Assembly (NCBI RefSeq): GCF_947498515.1
Contig: NZ_CANMKO010000001.1
Location: forward strand, 186,001-250,000
Direction: 5' to 3'
Length of the DNA stretch: 64,000 nucleotides
Origin: an uncultured Pelagimonas sp.
GTDB taxonomy: Bacteria > Pseudomonadota > Alphaproteobacteria > Rhodobacterales > Rhodobacteraceae
Positions 1-8,916 of the stretch are shown here, one piece after another. Made by a program: the position numbers and the translations under genes. Each line of letters starts with the position of its first letter. The stretch's first letter is position 1. The notes beneath the pieces were generated by a model that was given only the letters and a program-made list of their open reading frames with translations, did no database searches and was not told where the DNA came from.

Positions 1-1
1 C

Positions 2-211
2 TTAGAAGAGTTGCGCGATACGGCCCTGCCTTTGGCGCGCAAGTCTAACCCGGCCTGTCAGGTTGTCGGTATTTCGGTAAACACCCAGCACCTGAGTGAA
101 GAGGAAGCTGTCAAGTATTTGGCGGAAGTCGAAGAGCGCATGGGCCTGCCGACGGTTGACCCGTACCGCCATGGTGCCGGGCGTCTGGTCGACGCGCTCG
201 CGACTGTATAA
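2..211 (+). CDS. dgcN: C-terminal end of DgcN-like protein (DUF1611 family), truncated by window edge
   Basis: Only the last 69 residues are present and the start lies outside the window. The tail (…VVGISVNTQHLSEE…, then MGLPTVDPYRHGAGRLVDAL) matches what I know of the C-terminus of DUF1611 proteins. These were named DgcN after the N-acetyltransferase step of marine D-glutamate catabolism. The identification rests mainly on the gene directly downstream, a DgcA-type racemase, since dgcN-dgcA is a recurrent pair. A 97-nt spacer holding a strong hairpin separates the two genes. The family call is fairly secure; the exact substrate is inferred from context. Confidence 0.72.
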   Translation, partial: LEELRDTALPLARKSNPACQVVGISVNTQHLSEEEAVKYLAEVEERMGLPTVDPYRHGAGRLVDALATV

Positions 212-228
212 GTTTGCTATAAAAGCAA

Positions 229-268
229 TGGTGGGGTGACGCTTGTGCAAGCACGTCGCCCCACCCAC
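229..268 (+). other. Intercistronic stem-loop between dgcN and dgcA
   Basis: Arms GTGGGGTGACG (231-241) and CGTCGCCCCAC (254-264) pair over 11 bp with one G-U. The loop contains a small self-complementary core. No T-run follows, so it does not look like a full intrinsic terminator. It could be an mRNA stabiliser or processing site that sets different levels of the two messages. The function is inferred; the complementarity is seen directly. Confidence 0.5.
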
Positions 269-308
269 CATCCCGCGGGGTGGCAAATAGACAGGGTGGA
301 TTTTCAAT

Positions 309-1271
309 ATGATCACTGTGACACGCGACGTGTTTCGTTTGGCGCAAGTCTTTACCATTTCGCGTGGTTCGCGGACCGAGGCCAAGGTTTTAACCGTTGC
401 AATCACCCATGACGGAATCACTGGCCACGGTGAATGTGTGCCCTATGCGCGCTATGACGAAACGCTTGATAGTGTGACGGCCGAAATCGAGAGCCTTCCT
501 GCCGATGTGACCCGCGCACAGCTGCAAAGCCTTTTGCCAGCCGGGGCCGCGCGCAATGCCGTTGATTGCGCCTTGTGGGATTTGGAAGCCAAAACCGCCG
601 GTAAACCCGCATGGGAGCTGGCCGAACTTCCAAAGCCCGGTCCGGAAATCACCGCCTATACCCTGTCGCTCGACACGCCTGAAAACATGGAACAAGCGGC
701 GCGCGACCACGCCTTTCGTCCGATTTTGAAGATCAAACTGGGCACACCCGATGATATGCCGCGTCTTGAGGCGGTGCGTCGTGGCGCTCCGGATGCGAAA
801 ATCATCATCGACGCCAACGAAGGCTGGAGCGCCGAGGTCTACGCCGATCTTGCCCCGCATTTGGTGCGTCTTGGGGTGGCCTTGGTCGAACAACCGCTGC
901 CTGCAGGCGACGATGATGCCTTGATTGGCATGGATCGGCCGGTTCCGGTTTGCGCCGATGAAAGCTGCCATGATCGGTCCAGCTTGCCCAAACTCAAGGG
1001 CAAATATGACGTTGTGAACATCAAGCTCGACAAAACCGGTGGTTTGACCGAGGCGCTTGAGTTGAAGAAAGAGGCACTGGCGCTGGGCTATGATGTCATG
1101 GTGGGCTGCATGGTTGGATCAAGCCTTGCGATGGCTCCGGCGACGTTGATCGCGCAGGGTGTGGCCGTAACAGACCTTGACGGGCCGCTTTTGTTAGCCG
1201 AAGACCGTGACAACCCTTTGCGATTTGACGCAGATGGGGTGCACCCGCCAGAGCCCGCGCTTTGGGGGTAA
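309..1271 (+). CDS. dgcA: DgcA-type N-acetyl-D-glutamate racemase / dipeptide epimerase family (enolase superfamily)
   Basis: 320 residues, ordinary for the dipeptide-epimerase/muconate-lactonizing branch of the enolase superfamily. The N-terminal capping domain spans about residues 1-110 and the TIM barrel follows. The expected catalytic set is visible: the KxK pair K141/K143 (KIKLG), metal ligands D168 (DANEG), E194 (VEQPLP) and D217 (CADES), and the opposing base K239 (NIKLDKTGG). Two lysines on opposite faces fit a 1,1-proton transfer, that is racemisation or epimerisation. Next to dgcN the likely reaction is N-acetyl-D-glutamate to N-acetyl-L-glutamate. An L-Ala-D/L-Glu epimerase working on murein peptides is the alternative. 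The ATG at 309 is the only start that keeps the capping domain. Confidence 0.82.
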   Translation: MITVTRDVFRLAQVFTISRGSRTEAKVLTVAITHDGITGHGECVPYARYDETLDSVTAEIESLPADVTRAQLQSLLPAGAARNAVDCALWDLEAKTAGKPAWELAELPKPGPEITAYTLSLDTPENMEQAARDHAFRPILKIKLGTPDDMPRLEAVRRGAPDAKIIIDANEGWSAEVYADLAPHLVRLGVALVEQPLPAGDDDALIGMDRPVPVCADESCHDRSSLPKLKGKYDVVNIKLDKTGGLTEALELKKEALALGYDVMVGCMVGSSLAMAPATLIAQGVAVTDLDGPLLLAEDRDNPLRFDADGVHPPEPALWG

Positions 1272-1367
1272 CCACACTCCGGAGTTAATCCGGCAAATGT
1301 TTTCACGGCGTTTGGGGTGGTTTTGCGCATCCCAAACCCGTCACCCGCACAGTTTTGGAGAAAAGAC

Positions 1368-2231
1368 ATGACGCGCACCGTTTACGTGAATGGCGAGTAT
1401 TTGCCAGAAAATGAAGCCACGGTTTCGATTTTTGACCGGGCCTTTTTGATGGCGGATGGTGTTTATGAGGTAACGAGCGTGCTTGGCGGCAAGCTGATCG
1501 ATTTCGACGGCCACGCCAAACGTTTGGAACGCTCGTTGACCGAGTTGGACATGCCCAAGCCCGAAGCCTTTGACGAGCTGCTCGACATCCACCGCAAACT
1601 TGTCGAGATCAACGAAATCGACGAAGGCATGGTGTATCTTCAGGTCACGCGCGGCGCGGCTGCGGATCGTGATTTTGTGTTCCCGGACCCCGATGAGGTC
1701 AAGCCAACCGTTGTGCTGTTCACCCAGAACAAGCCTGGTTTGGCCGACAGCCCAGCGGCGAAAAAAGGCATCAAAGTCATCTCGATCGAAGATGTCCGTT
1801 GGGGCCGCCGCGACATCAAAACAGTTCAGCTGCTTTACCCGTCGATGGGTAAAATGATGGCGAAAAAGGCCGGGGCCGATGATGCCTGGCTTGTCGAAGA
1901 TGGCTTCGTCACCGAAGGCACATCGAACAACGCCTATTACATCAAAGGCAACAAAATTGTGACCCGCGCGTTGTCTAACGACATCTTGCATGGCATCACC
2001 CGCGCCGCCGTTTTGCGGTTCGCGCGCGAGGCCCAGATGGAAGTGGAAGAGCGCAACTTTACCATCGAAGAGGCGCAAGATGCGGATGAGGCCTTTATCA
2101 CCAGCGCCTCGACCTTTGTGATGCCGGTTGTTGAGATCGACGGCAAAGCCATCGGTGACGGTACGCCCGGCTCGCGCGCGGCGCGTTTGCGTGAAATCTA
2201 TCTCGACGAAAGCCGCAAGGCCGCGATTTAA
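1368..2231 (+). CDS. D-amino-acid aminotransferase (class IV PLP enzyme)
   Basis: 287 residues from the ATG at 1368, preceded by a GGAG ribosome site at 1357-1360. An in-frame GTG at 1317 would add 17 residues unlike the family and is rejected. Fold-type IV landmarks are clear: N-terminal VYVNGEYLPENEA and SIFDRAFLMADGVYE, the PLP lysine K151 in RRDIKTVQLL, and the PLP-contacting VTEGTSNNAYYI. The SIFDRAF start and the lysine context favour D-alanine/D-amino-acid transaminase over branched-chain transaminase, though the two are close. Its place behind dgcN-dgcA suggests it moves amino groups to or from D-amino acids, for example making or using D-glutamate. Confidence 0.85.
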   Translation: MTRTVYVNGEYLPENEATVSIFDRAFLMADGVYEVTSVLGGKLIDFDGHAKRLERSLTELDMPKPEAFDELLDIHRKLVEINEIDEGMVYLQVTRGAAADRDFVFPDPDEVKPTVVLFTQNKPGLADSPAAKKGIKVISIEDVRWGRRDIKTVQLLYPSMGKMMAKKAGADDAWLVEDGFVTEGTSNNAYYIKGNKIVTRALSNDILHGITRAAVLRFAREAQMEVEERNFTIEEAQDADEAFITSASTFVMPVVEIDGKAIGDGTPGSRAARLREIYLDESRKAAI

Positions 2232-2240
2232 CCGCGCCCG

Positions 2241-4364
2241 ATGCGGGATTTTTTCGCCATAGTCGCAATTGTTTTGGCGGTGATCGGTCTTGGTGTCTTT
2301 CGGGTGCCAGATGAAAACGCCCTTGTGGCCGCCGGGATCAAGGCGGCGGCCGATGGCGCGGTCTATCAGGAAAAACACCCGGTCAGCATTGCGGTTAAGG
2401 GGCGGGAAATCACCGCCGCCGGTCGCGTGGAAACCGAAGATGAGGCGCGCCAGATCGAGGCGCGCCTTGCCGCGTTGGAGGGGGTGGAAAAGGTTGTCGG
2501 GGATTGGACAATCCTGCCCAATGCCGCGTCTTTCACATTGGATTTGGTCAAATCGGATGCCGGGTATTCGGTTGCCGGATTTGTGCCAAATACCACGTTA
2601 AAACAAGAGATTGCTCAGGTTTTAGAGCTTGATTACGCCGATCTGACCGTTGCGGCCGGGGTTCCCGATGGGGATTGGGCGGACGTTGTGCGGGCCATGG
2701 TCCAAGAACTGAGCGCGCTGAAAGCGGGTCACATTCTTGTCTCTGATCACACGACTAATCTAAGCGGCACTGTGAACTTCCCCGCTGACAAACGGGCGCT
2801 TGATCAACGTTTGTCGCACTTGCCAGATGCCTATGAGGTGACCGCCAATATCACTGTGCTGGATGACGGAACGCCCTATCGGGTTTTGGTGGCCAAAGAC
2901 CCACTGATGGGGGTGCGTTTTCAGGGGAAGATTCCGCCGAATTACCAGCTGCCTGATTTGTCAGAACTAGGCGGTTATGTACGCGGCTCTGTTGAGAACG
3001 CGCCCGTGGATCATGGTGTTCAAGGGTTTGAAAAGGCAGTTGAAACCGGCCTAATCCTGTTGACGGCCCTGCCACAAGGGTCGCTATCGGTCACGCCCGG
3101 TGGTGTTGCGGTTGATGGCGGGCCAATTGCAAAGGACATCGCCGACGGGATTGAACAATCCGCCCTGCAAGGCCTTCCTGATGGCTATGCGCTTAGCTTC
3201 GATTGGACGCCCGAGGCGGATACAACTCCCTTGTCGCTTGTGGCCGATTGGGATGGTCAAACACTGACGTTGTCCGGGCATGTGCCCAGCAGTTTTTTGG
3301 AAACGGCACCGGGCGAAATGCCTGATGATTTGGCGGCGGCGCTTTTGGCGCGCGCGGATTTTGGCGACAAAGCTGATGTTGCCCTAACTCGCTCGCCCTT
3401 TCCGGATTTGACTGGCTGGGAAGACCCATTTTGGCAGGCCTTGCCGGGGCTTCGGCATTTGCAAAACGGTCAGTTGGTTTTTGACGAAAATGGGGTGCAG
3501 ATCACCGGCACAGCCGCCGATCCTCAGGCGCGGCGTTTGGCCCATCGCGCCGTAGCGGGCGGCGGCGAGTTGGATTTGATGTTGCAAGATGACGGGGCCC
3601 CGCCGAAGTTCTTGCTAAGTTTTGATGTGGCGACCGGTGCAACGGTCGAAGGCAAGCTGCCCGCCGGACTATCGGTGACGGCCATGGCCGAGGCACTTGG
3701 CCTCAAGGCTATTCGTGGCGCCCCGCCGGTATCTCCCGAGGGCGACGCCGCATCGGTTGAGGCGTTATTTGCGCAGGTTCAACCTTGGATGACGCATCTG
3801 GACGGGTTCGTTTTAAGCTATGACACAGCCGGTCTCAGCCTTGTTATCAAGGCTCTGCCGGGGCAAAACAGTGAGGCGCTTACCGCTTTGATGACGCAAG
3901 ACCTCACCAGCGCAGCCCTTCGTATTGTCAACGCAAAACCGCCCCTAGAGGGGACGCGGCGCACGCATCTTGTTCTTGATCAGGCCCAGATTTTTTCGGC
4001 GGGGTATTGGTTGCCATCGCTGTCATTTTCGCCATCTGCTGAGGCGTGCAATGCGCAAATGGATTTGGCCCCAGAGGTGGGTTTCGACCCGGGCCGGTTT
4101 GAACCTTCGGTGTTGGCGTATTGGCCCTTGGCGCATCATGCCGCGATTGCCCGTATTTGTGCGCGTTTTGGGGATTTGCAGGCGGAGATATCGGCGGAGG
4201 TTGGTAGTTCGGAATTACCTATCTTAAACAAACAGTTGAGCCGTCGCCGGGCCGAAGCAATGCGCATGGCTTTGATCGCGCGTGGGGTGCCAGAAAATCA
4301 CCTATCCACTGTGCAAACAAGTGAAGCCACCGGCCCGGATCGACTTGTGGTAAGCTGGCGCTAG
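2241..4364 (+). CDS. BON-domain and OmpA-like envelope protein
   Basis: 707 residues. An N-terminal hydrophobic segment (about 4-20, FFAIVAIVLAVIGLGVF) serves as a membrane anchor or uncleaved signal. BON-like stretches follow, such as VKGREITAAGRVETEDEARQ around residues 50-90, and again after 130 and 200. The last ~100 residues resemble the OmpA peptidoglycan-binding fold (LNKQLSRRRAEAMRMALIARG), the usual helix before the final strand. The predicted place is the inner-membrane/periplasm face with contacts to phospholipid and murein. The start lies 9 nt after the aminotransferase stop with no good ribosome site, so translational coupling is likely. The last four bases (CTAG) are shared with the stop of the opposing gene. 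No specific function can be assigned. Confidence 0.7.
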   Translation: MRDFFAIVAIVLAVIGLGVFRVPDENALVAAGIKAAADGAVYQEKHPVSIAVKGREITAAGRVETEDEARQIEARLAALEGVEKVVGDWTILPNAASFTLDLVKSDAGYSVAGFVPNTTLKQEIAQVLELDYADLTVAAGVPDGDWADVVRAMVQELSALKAGHILVSDHTTNLSGTVNFPADKRALDQRLSHLPDAYEVTANITVLDDGTPYRVLVAKDPLMGVRFQGKIPPNYQLPDLSELGGYVRGSVENAPVDHGVQGFEKAVETGLILLTALPQGSLSVTPGGVAVDGGPIAKDIADGIEQSALQGLPDGYALSFDWTPEADTTPLSLVADWDGQTLTLSGHVPSSFLETAPGEMPDDLAAALLARADFGDKADVALTRSPFPDLTGWEDPFWQALPGLRHLQNGQLVFDENGVQITGTAADPQARRLAHRAVAGGGELDLMLQDDGAPPKFLLSFDVATGATVEGKLPAGLSVTAMAEALGLKAIRGAPPVSPEGDAASVEALFAQVQPWMTHLDGFVLSYDTAGLSLVIKALPGQNSEALTALMTQDLTSAALRIVNAKPPLEGTRRTHLVLDQAQIFSAGYWLPSLSFSPSAEACNAQMDLAPEVGFDPGRFEPSVLAYWPLAHHAAIARICARFGDLQAEISAEVGSSELPILNKQLSRRRAEAMRMALIARGVPENHLSTVQTSEATGPDRLVVSWR

Positions 4365-5542
4365 GCCTCGTTCAAAAACTGCGCGGCGTGTTGACCGGCC
4401 CAAAGTCCGGTCGCCAAACAGGCGGTGAGCAAATAGCCACCCGTCGGCGCGTCCCAATCTATCATTTCTCCGGCGCAAAATATGCCGGGTTTGTTCTTTA
4501 ACATCAGACCCTTGGTTAGACTGTCGAGCGGCACGCCACCAACAGTCGAAATCGCCTCGTCCAAGGGGCGGAGGCCTTGGTGACGTATTGGTAGGGCCTT
4601 GAGCAAACCGGCAAGCGTCGCCGGATCTTGGGGGAGCGGGCGTTGCATTTCGCTCGCAAGAGCAAGGGTTTGGGGGGCAAGGCGCAAGGTTTTGCGCAGG
4701 AAGTTGGCTTGGCTTTGTTTGCCGCGTGGTTTTGAGAGCTTTTGCGTCAAAGCTTCGACGCTTTGATCCGGGAACAGGTCGATTTCCAGCTCGGCGTTTT
4801 CGCGCAGCGCGGGCGACAAGGGATAAATGCCACCGCCCTCTAAACCACGCGCAGAAATCACCGCTTCGCCGCGTTGCATTGTGTGTCCGGCCTTAAAAAT
4901 CGCGTTTTTGATTGGGCTGCCGAAATGGCGCGTCATATGCTGGGACCAGTCGATGACCAACCCGGCGTTCGACGGGGCAAATGGGACAAAATCCAGCCCG
5001 TTTTGTACAAATTGCCCACCCCATGATCCGTCCGACCCAAGGCGCGCCCAGCTACCACCGCCCAAGGCGAGGACCACGGCATCGGGGTGCTGATCAGCCG
5101 CGCCCTCCGGTGTCTCAAACCGCAAACACCCGTCTTGCCAATCGACCCAGCGCCAGCGTGTTCGAACCTGCAACCCTTTGTCCGTCAAGCGACGCAACCA
5201 CGCGCGCAGCAACGGTGAGGCCTTCATCGATTTTGGGAACAACCGTCCGGATGAGCCGGTAAAGGTCTCCTGTCCCAAGGCTTCGGCCCAGGTCTTGACC
5301 TGCGACGGTCCGAACTGGTCCAGCATCGGTTTTAGTGCCTCGCCATCCCCGGCGTAAGCAGCCAAAAACCGATCGGCTGTTTCCATCTTGGTCAGGTTCA
5401 ACCCTGACTTCCCGGCCATCAATAATTTGCGCGCCAGAGACGGTTTGGCCTCGGCCAAAATGACCGCATGACCGGCGTCCAAAAGGGTTTCGGCGGCCAT
5501 CAGACCGGCAGGTCCGCCGCCAATGATCAAGGCGTGTTTCAT
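4361..5542 (-). CDS. HI0933/TIGR03862-type FAD-dependent flavoprotein
   Basis: 393 residues. The Rossmann FAD motif ALIIGGGPAGLMAAETLLDAG lies at the extreme N-terminus. It is followed by KLLMAGKSGLNLT, a signature of the HI0933 flavoprotein family, the ALGGGSWARLGSDGSW loop in mid-protein, and a C-terminal FAD-contact segment FCAGEMIDWDAPTGGYLL. The family is a predicted NAD(P)/FAD oxidoreductase; some members act on tRNA or unknown substrates, and the physiological reaction is not established. Its ATG overlaps the stop of the upstream channel gene by 4 nt (ATGA), so the two are translated together. Its stop shares CTAG with the convergent gene. Confidence 0.8.
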   Translation of the reverse strand: MKHALIIGGGPAGLMAAETLLDAGHAVILAEAKPSLARKLLMAGKSGLNLTKMETADRFLAAYAGDGEALKPMLDQFGPSQVKTWAEALGQETFTGSSGRLFPKSMKASPLLRAWLRRLTDKGLQVRTRWRWVDWQDGCLRFETPEGAADQHPDAVVLALGGGSWARLGSDGSWGGQFVQNGLDFVPFAPSNAGLVIDWSQHMTRHFGSPIKNAIFKAGHTMQRGEAVISARGLEGGGIYPLSPALRENAELEIDLFPDQSVEALTQKLSKPRGKQSQANFLRKTLRLAPQTLALASEMQRPLPQDPATLAGLLKALPIRHQGLRPLDEAISTVGGVPLDSLTKGLMLKNKPGIFCAGEMIDWDAPTGGYLLTACLATGLWAGQHAAQFLNEA

Positions 5543-6861
5543 GCGTCTGAGTTGCGGATTTCGACAACGCGATGCGGGTAGGGGATTTCGATGTCATTGT
5601 CGCGCAGGGCGTTCCAGATCAAGAACCCAACATCCGAGCTGAACTTGTTTTTGCCGTCGTCAATGCCGTTGACCCAAAATTCCACCGCGAACTCAACGCC
5701 GCTATCGCCAAAGGCGCGAAATTCGCAATCTGGTGGAAACGGATCATCCAAAACGCGCGGGTGTTTGGCGACGGCGGCTTCGATGATGTCGGGGATTTTG
5801 TTGATGTCGGTTTTATAGCTCACCGAGAAGGGGACTTCGTAGCGGTTAGAGGAGCCTTGATCGGAAAAGTTGATCACGCGAGTGGTGATGAAATCTTCGT
5901 TGGGGACCACGATCCAACGGCCGTCATAGCTCTCTAAGATCATCGCGCGGGCGGTTGTTTGGACGATGGTGCCCGCCATGCCATTGTCGAGTTCGACGTA
6001 ATCGCCAACGGTGGCTTGCCCTTCGAGCAAAAGGATCACGCCGGAAATGTAGTTGGAGGCGATCTTTTGCAGACCAAACCCAAGACCAACACCAATGGCC
6101 CCGGACAGAACCGCCAAGGACGTCAGCGGGATGCCAACGATGCTCATCAAGAGGACAAAGGCGATGCCGTAGATGATCAATTCGGCGGCTTTGCGGGCCA
6201 ATTGCCGGGCGGCGGGGCGCAGCTCTTCTTGGTTTTGGATATAGGTGCCGGTTTGGTCGTTGGACCAGCGGCCCAGCCAGAATAGGATTGAGCCAGCAAT
6301 GACGCCGCGAATAACCGCCATGACGGTAAATTCGATATTCCCAAGGCTTACGGTCATTTCATTCAAGCGGGCGGTGGCGTCATCTAGCAAACCAAGGGTG
6401 TAGAGCGCCATGATCGGCAGCAAGATGAACTTGCCCAGCACCCGCAAAAACCCGTCTTGGATGATCTCATTGACCAGAATGCGCGCGGCAAGGAATAGGA
6501 AGACGCGTTTGCCAAAGGCGATCACCGCGCCAGAGCCGAACAAAGCGCGGGTCATTTGTTCGCCGATGCCGGTAAAGGCCCATGCCAAAAGCGGCAAAAG
6601 CAGCGGTACGAAGATCAGGAAAAACCGCCGGATCGTAGAAAGGATCGAGGTTTTGCCTTCTTCGGGGGTTAAAAACTTTTCCAAAAGCGGTTGCAGGCGT
6701 TTGGATAGGAACCAAGCCGCGCCAAAAGCCGCCACCAAAAGGCCGAACTGGGACCATGCCGCCGGGGAGAGGAGCCAGCCTTTGGCAATGTCCCAGGCCT
6801 GCACGGCATATCCGACCACGTTCTGGACGAATTGAGGTTGCGAGGCGAGGTCAAAATTCAT
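5539..6861 (-). CDS. MscS-family mechanosensitive ion channel
   Basis: 440 residues from the ATG at 6861; an upstream in-frame start at 6918 would add 19 polar residues and seems less likely. Roughly five to six hydrophobic segments span residues 30-270. They end in the pore-lining helix pattern rich in Ala/Gly (LTSLAVLSGAIGVGLGFG) and the MscS beta-domain signature FGLQKIASNYISG…VGDYVEL…GTI. A cytoplasmic domain runs to the end (RVVEIRNSDA). It should release solutes on hypo-osmotic shock from the inner membrane. It heads a two-gene minus-strand unit and is divergent from ybgC, with the 170-nt spacer likely carrying both promoters. Confidence 0.88.
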   Translation of the reverse strand: MNFDLASQPQFVQNVVGYAVQAWDIAKGWLLSPAAWSQFGLLVAAFGAAWFLSKRLQPLLEKFLTPEEGKTSILSTIRRFFLIFVPLLLPLLAWAFTGIGEQMTRALFGSGAVIAFGKRVFLFLAARILVNEIIQDGFLRVLGKFILLPIMALYTLGLLDDATARLNEMTVSLGNIEFTVMAVIRGVIAGSILFWLGRWSNDQTGTYIQNQEELRPAARQLARKAAELIIYGIAFVLLMSIVGIPLTSLAVLSGAIGVGLGFGLQKIASNYISGVILLLEGQATVGDYVELDNGMAGTIVQTTARAMILESYDGRWIVVPNEDFITTRVINFSDQGSSNRYEVPFSVSYKTDINKIPDIIEAAVAKHPRVLDDPFPPDCEFRAFGDSGVEFAVEFWVNGIDDGKNKFSSDVGFLIWNALRDNDIEIPYPHRVVEIRNSDA

Positions 6862-7030
6862 GGCATATGATCCGGGTTTTGGCTCCGACAACTCTTGCCC
6901 GTCTGGGGGCAAAATCACAAGAGGGCGCGATATGGACGGTGTGGCGGATGTGCTTGGCCCGAAAAGAAGCGGGTGTCTTGCGAGAGGGCGGTAAGGGACA
7001 TAGGTTGCCGGTGTTCATCGGAGCCACATC

Positions 7031-7417
7031 ATGACCCACCGCTTTTCTGTTCGCGTCTATTACGAAGACACCGATATGGCCGGGATCGTTTACCATGCCA
7101 ATTACCTGAAATTCATCGAGCGCGCGCGTTCGGATTGGGTCAAAGTTATGGGGCTTGATCAAAACACGATGCGTGAAGAGGGCATCGTGTTTGTGGTGCG
7201 CCGTATTGAGGCCGATTACCTATCTGCGGCCAAGTATGATGACGAGCTGATTGTGCAAACCGAGGTGCGCAGCATGGGCGGCGTGCGATTGGTTATGGGC
7301 CAAGAGGTGTTGCGCGAGGGCGAAGTGGTGTTTCGCGCCGAGGTGACGGCAGTTTGTATGACACTTGAGGGGCAACCGACGCGCCTCCCCAAACAGCTGC
7401 GCAAATCGGTACATTAA
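7031..7417 (+). CDS. ybgC: YbgC acyl-CoA thioesterase of the tol-pal cluster
   Basis: 128 residues, a single hot-dog domain. The active-site block is EDTDMAGIVYHANYLKFIERAR near the N-terminus: D15, G18, Y21 and H22 match the 4-hydroxybenzoyl-CoA thioesterase pattern. The family hydrolyses acyl-CoA or acyl-ACP and is linked to phospholipid metabolism beside Tol-Pal. The usual neighbour tolQ follows on the same strand, but here after a 296-nt gap that holds a perfect palindrome. tolQ may therefore have its own promoter. Confidence 0.92.
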   Translation: MTHRFSVRVYYEDTDMAGIVYHANYLKFIERARSDWVKVMGLDQNTMREEGIVFVVRRIEADYLSAAKYDDELIVQTEVRSMGGVRLVMGQEVLREGEVVFRAEVTAVCMTLEGQPTRLPKQLRKSVH

Positions 7418-7445
7418 GTTGATCGTATCGCCTGCGGCGGGCGGA

Positions 7446-7467
7446 CAAAATCCGTGCACGGATTTTG
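7446..7467. repeat. Perfect 22-bp palindrome (GTGCAC-core family), copy 1
   Basis: Core AAAATCCGTGCACGGATTTT flanked by C and G; 29 nt after the ybgC stop. As RNA it folds into a 9-bp stem with a UGCA tetraloop whose base is A/U-rich. Near-identical palindromes occur after hisG and after the kinase-like gene, so this is one member of a small intergenic family. The rest of the ybgC-tolQ gap (to 7713) holds no gene that I can support. It probably contains the tolQ promoter, but I see no convincing -35/-10 pair. Confidence 0.75.
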
Positions 7468-7713
7468 AGGGGGCCATTGGTCCGAGCGACAATTGCGACG
7501 CCCGTCTTGGTCGATAGTCAATTCACTTCGGGATATTTGTGGAAAGAAGACGTAACGGCGGCGTTCTCTGGCGGGGAATTGCCGGTCGTGGCGGAAATGT
7601 GCGAATTGACGCGCAGGCAGTAGCCTTTCCCCTGCAAATACGCTAACACTGCTGTTAATTAGAGCCCATAAACGCAGAGTTTCAACAGGGCCGACAGGAA
7701 AAAGAGCAGGTTC

Positions 7714-8409
7714 ATGGAAGCAGAAACGCTTGCCCTAGCGCAGGAGATAGATTTCTCCATGTGGGGCCTATTCGCGCGCGCCACACTTACCGTCAAACTG
7801 GTTATGTTGATGTTGATCATCGCCTCGGTTTGGTCGTGGGCGATCATTTTCGACAAGCTGATGTCCTATCGCAAGGCCCGCAAGGAAGCCGATAGTTTTG
7901 ACAAGGCGTTTTGGTCCGGTGAGCCGCTGGACGAGTTGTTCGATCAGATCGGGGTCGAACCGAAAGGGCGGGCCGAACGGGTCTTTGCCGCCGGTATGAT
8001 GGAATGGCGCAGGAGCCATCGCGATGATGGTGGTTTGATCGCCAATGCCCAAAGCCGGATTGACCGATCCATGGATGTAACCATTCAAAAAGAAGCGGAA
8101 GCCTTGCAAAAGGGCCTACCGGTATTGGCAACCGTTGGGTCGACCGCGCCGTTTGTGGGTCTTTTCGGCACGGTGTTTGGCATCATGAACGCCTTTATCG
8201 AAATCGCCCAGCAACAGAACACATCGCTTGTGGTTGTGGCTCCGGGCATTGCCGAGGCGCTTTTGGCGACCGGTCTTGGTCTTATGGCCGCGATTCCGGC
8301 GGTGGTGTTTTACAACAAGCTATCGGCCGATAGTGACCGCATTATCGCGGGCTACGAAAGCTTTGCTGACGAATTTTCGACCATCCTTAGCCGCCAGTTG
8401 GATTCCTAA
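7714..8409 (+). CDS. tolQ: Tol-Pal system proton-channel subunit TolQ
   Basis: 231 residues of the ExbB/MotA/TolQ family. The first membrane helix (about residues 22-45, LTVKLVMLMLIIASVWSWAIIF) is followed by a long cytoplasmic loop. Two further helices carry the conserved TVGSTAPFVGLFGTVFGIM and GIAEALLATGLGLMAAIPAVVFYN blocks; the Thr and Pro residues there shape the proton path. It forms the inner-membrane motor with TolR that energises TolA during envelope constriction. It starts the compact tolQ-tolR-tolA run, with 3 nt to tolR. Confidence 0.96.
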   Translation: MEAETLALAQEIDFSMWGLFARATLTVKLVMLMLIIASVWSWAIIFDKLMSYRKARKEADSFDKAFWSGEPLDELFDQIGVEPKGRAERVFAAGMMEWRRSHRDDGGLIANAQSRIDRSMDVTIQKEAEALQKGLPVLATVGSTAPFVGLFGTVFGIMNAFIEIAQQQNTSLVVVAPGIAEALLATGLGLMAAIPAVVFYNKLSADSDRIIAGYESFADEFSTILSRQLDS

Positions 8410-8412
8410 GCC

Positions 8413-8907
8413 ATGGGCGCGGGTGTCATGAAAAACGGTGGTGGTGGCGGGAGCCGTCGTAGACGGGGGCGCAGGAGCAAAGCCGCGCCGATGTCCGAAA
8501 TCAACGTCACGCCTTTTGTGGACGTCATGTTGGTGTTGCTGATCATCTTTATGGTCGCGGCACCGTTATTGACCGTCGGTGTTCCGGTAGAATTGCCCAA
8601 GACCGCCGCCCAAGCCTTGCCTCAGGAAACCGAAGAGCCGCTGACCGTATCGATTGCGGCGGATGGCACTGTGTTGATCCAAAGCACCGAAATCAGTCGC
8701 GAAGACCTGATCCCGCGCCTACGTGCCATTGCAGCAGAGCGTAGCGATGATCGGGTTTACCTGCGCGCCGATGGCGTGGTGCCATACGAAGACGTCGCCC
8801 AGATCATGGGGGCGTTGAATGCAGGTGGATTTTCCTCGATTGGGTTGGTGACCGACGTGGGCGGACCGGCTTTGAATGGCCCGGCCCCCGACAACGAAGA
8901 CAACTAA
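8413..8907 (+). CDS. tolR: Tol-Pal system protein TolR
   Basis: 164 residues of the ExbD/TolR family. A basic Gly/Arg-rich N-terminus (GGGGGSRRRRGRRSK) precedes the signature SEINVTPFVDVMLVLLIIFMV, whose Asp in the single membrane helix is the proton-coupling residue. The periplasmic ExbD-like domain ends in GLVTDVGG. A second in-frame ATG at 8428 could also start translation; the first sits 3 nt after tolQ and suits coupling. It works with TolQ as stator/motor. Confidence 0.95.
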   Translation: MGAGVMKNGGGGGSRRRRGRRSKAAPMSEINVTPFVDVMLVLLIIFMVAAPLLTVGVPVELPKTAAQALPQETEEPLTVSIAADGTVLIQSTEISREDLIPRLRAIAAERSDDRVYLRADGVVPYEDVAQIMGALNAGGFSSIGLVTDVGGPALNGPAPDNEDN

Positions 8908-8916
8908 GGCGCGGAT

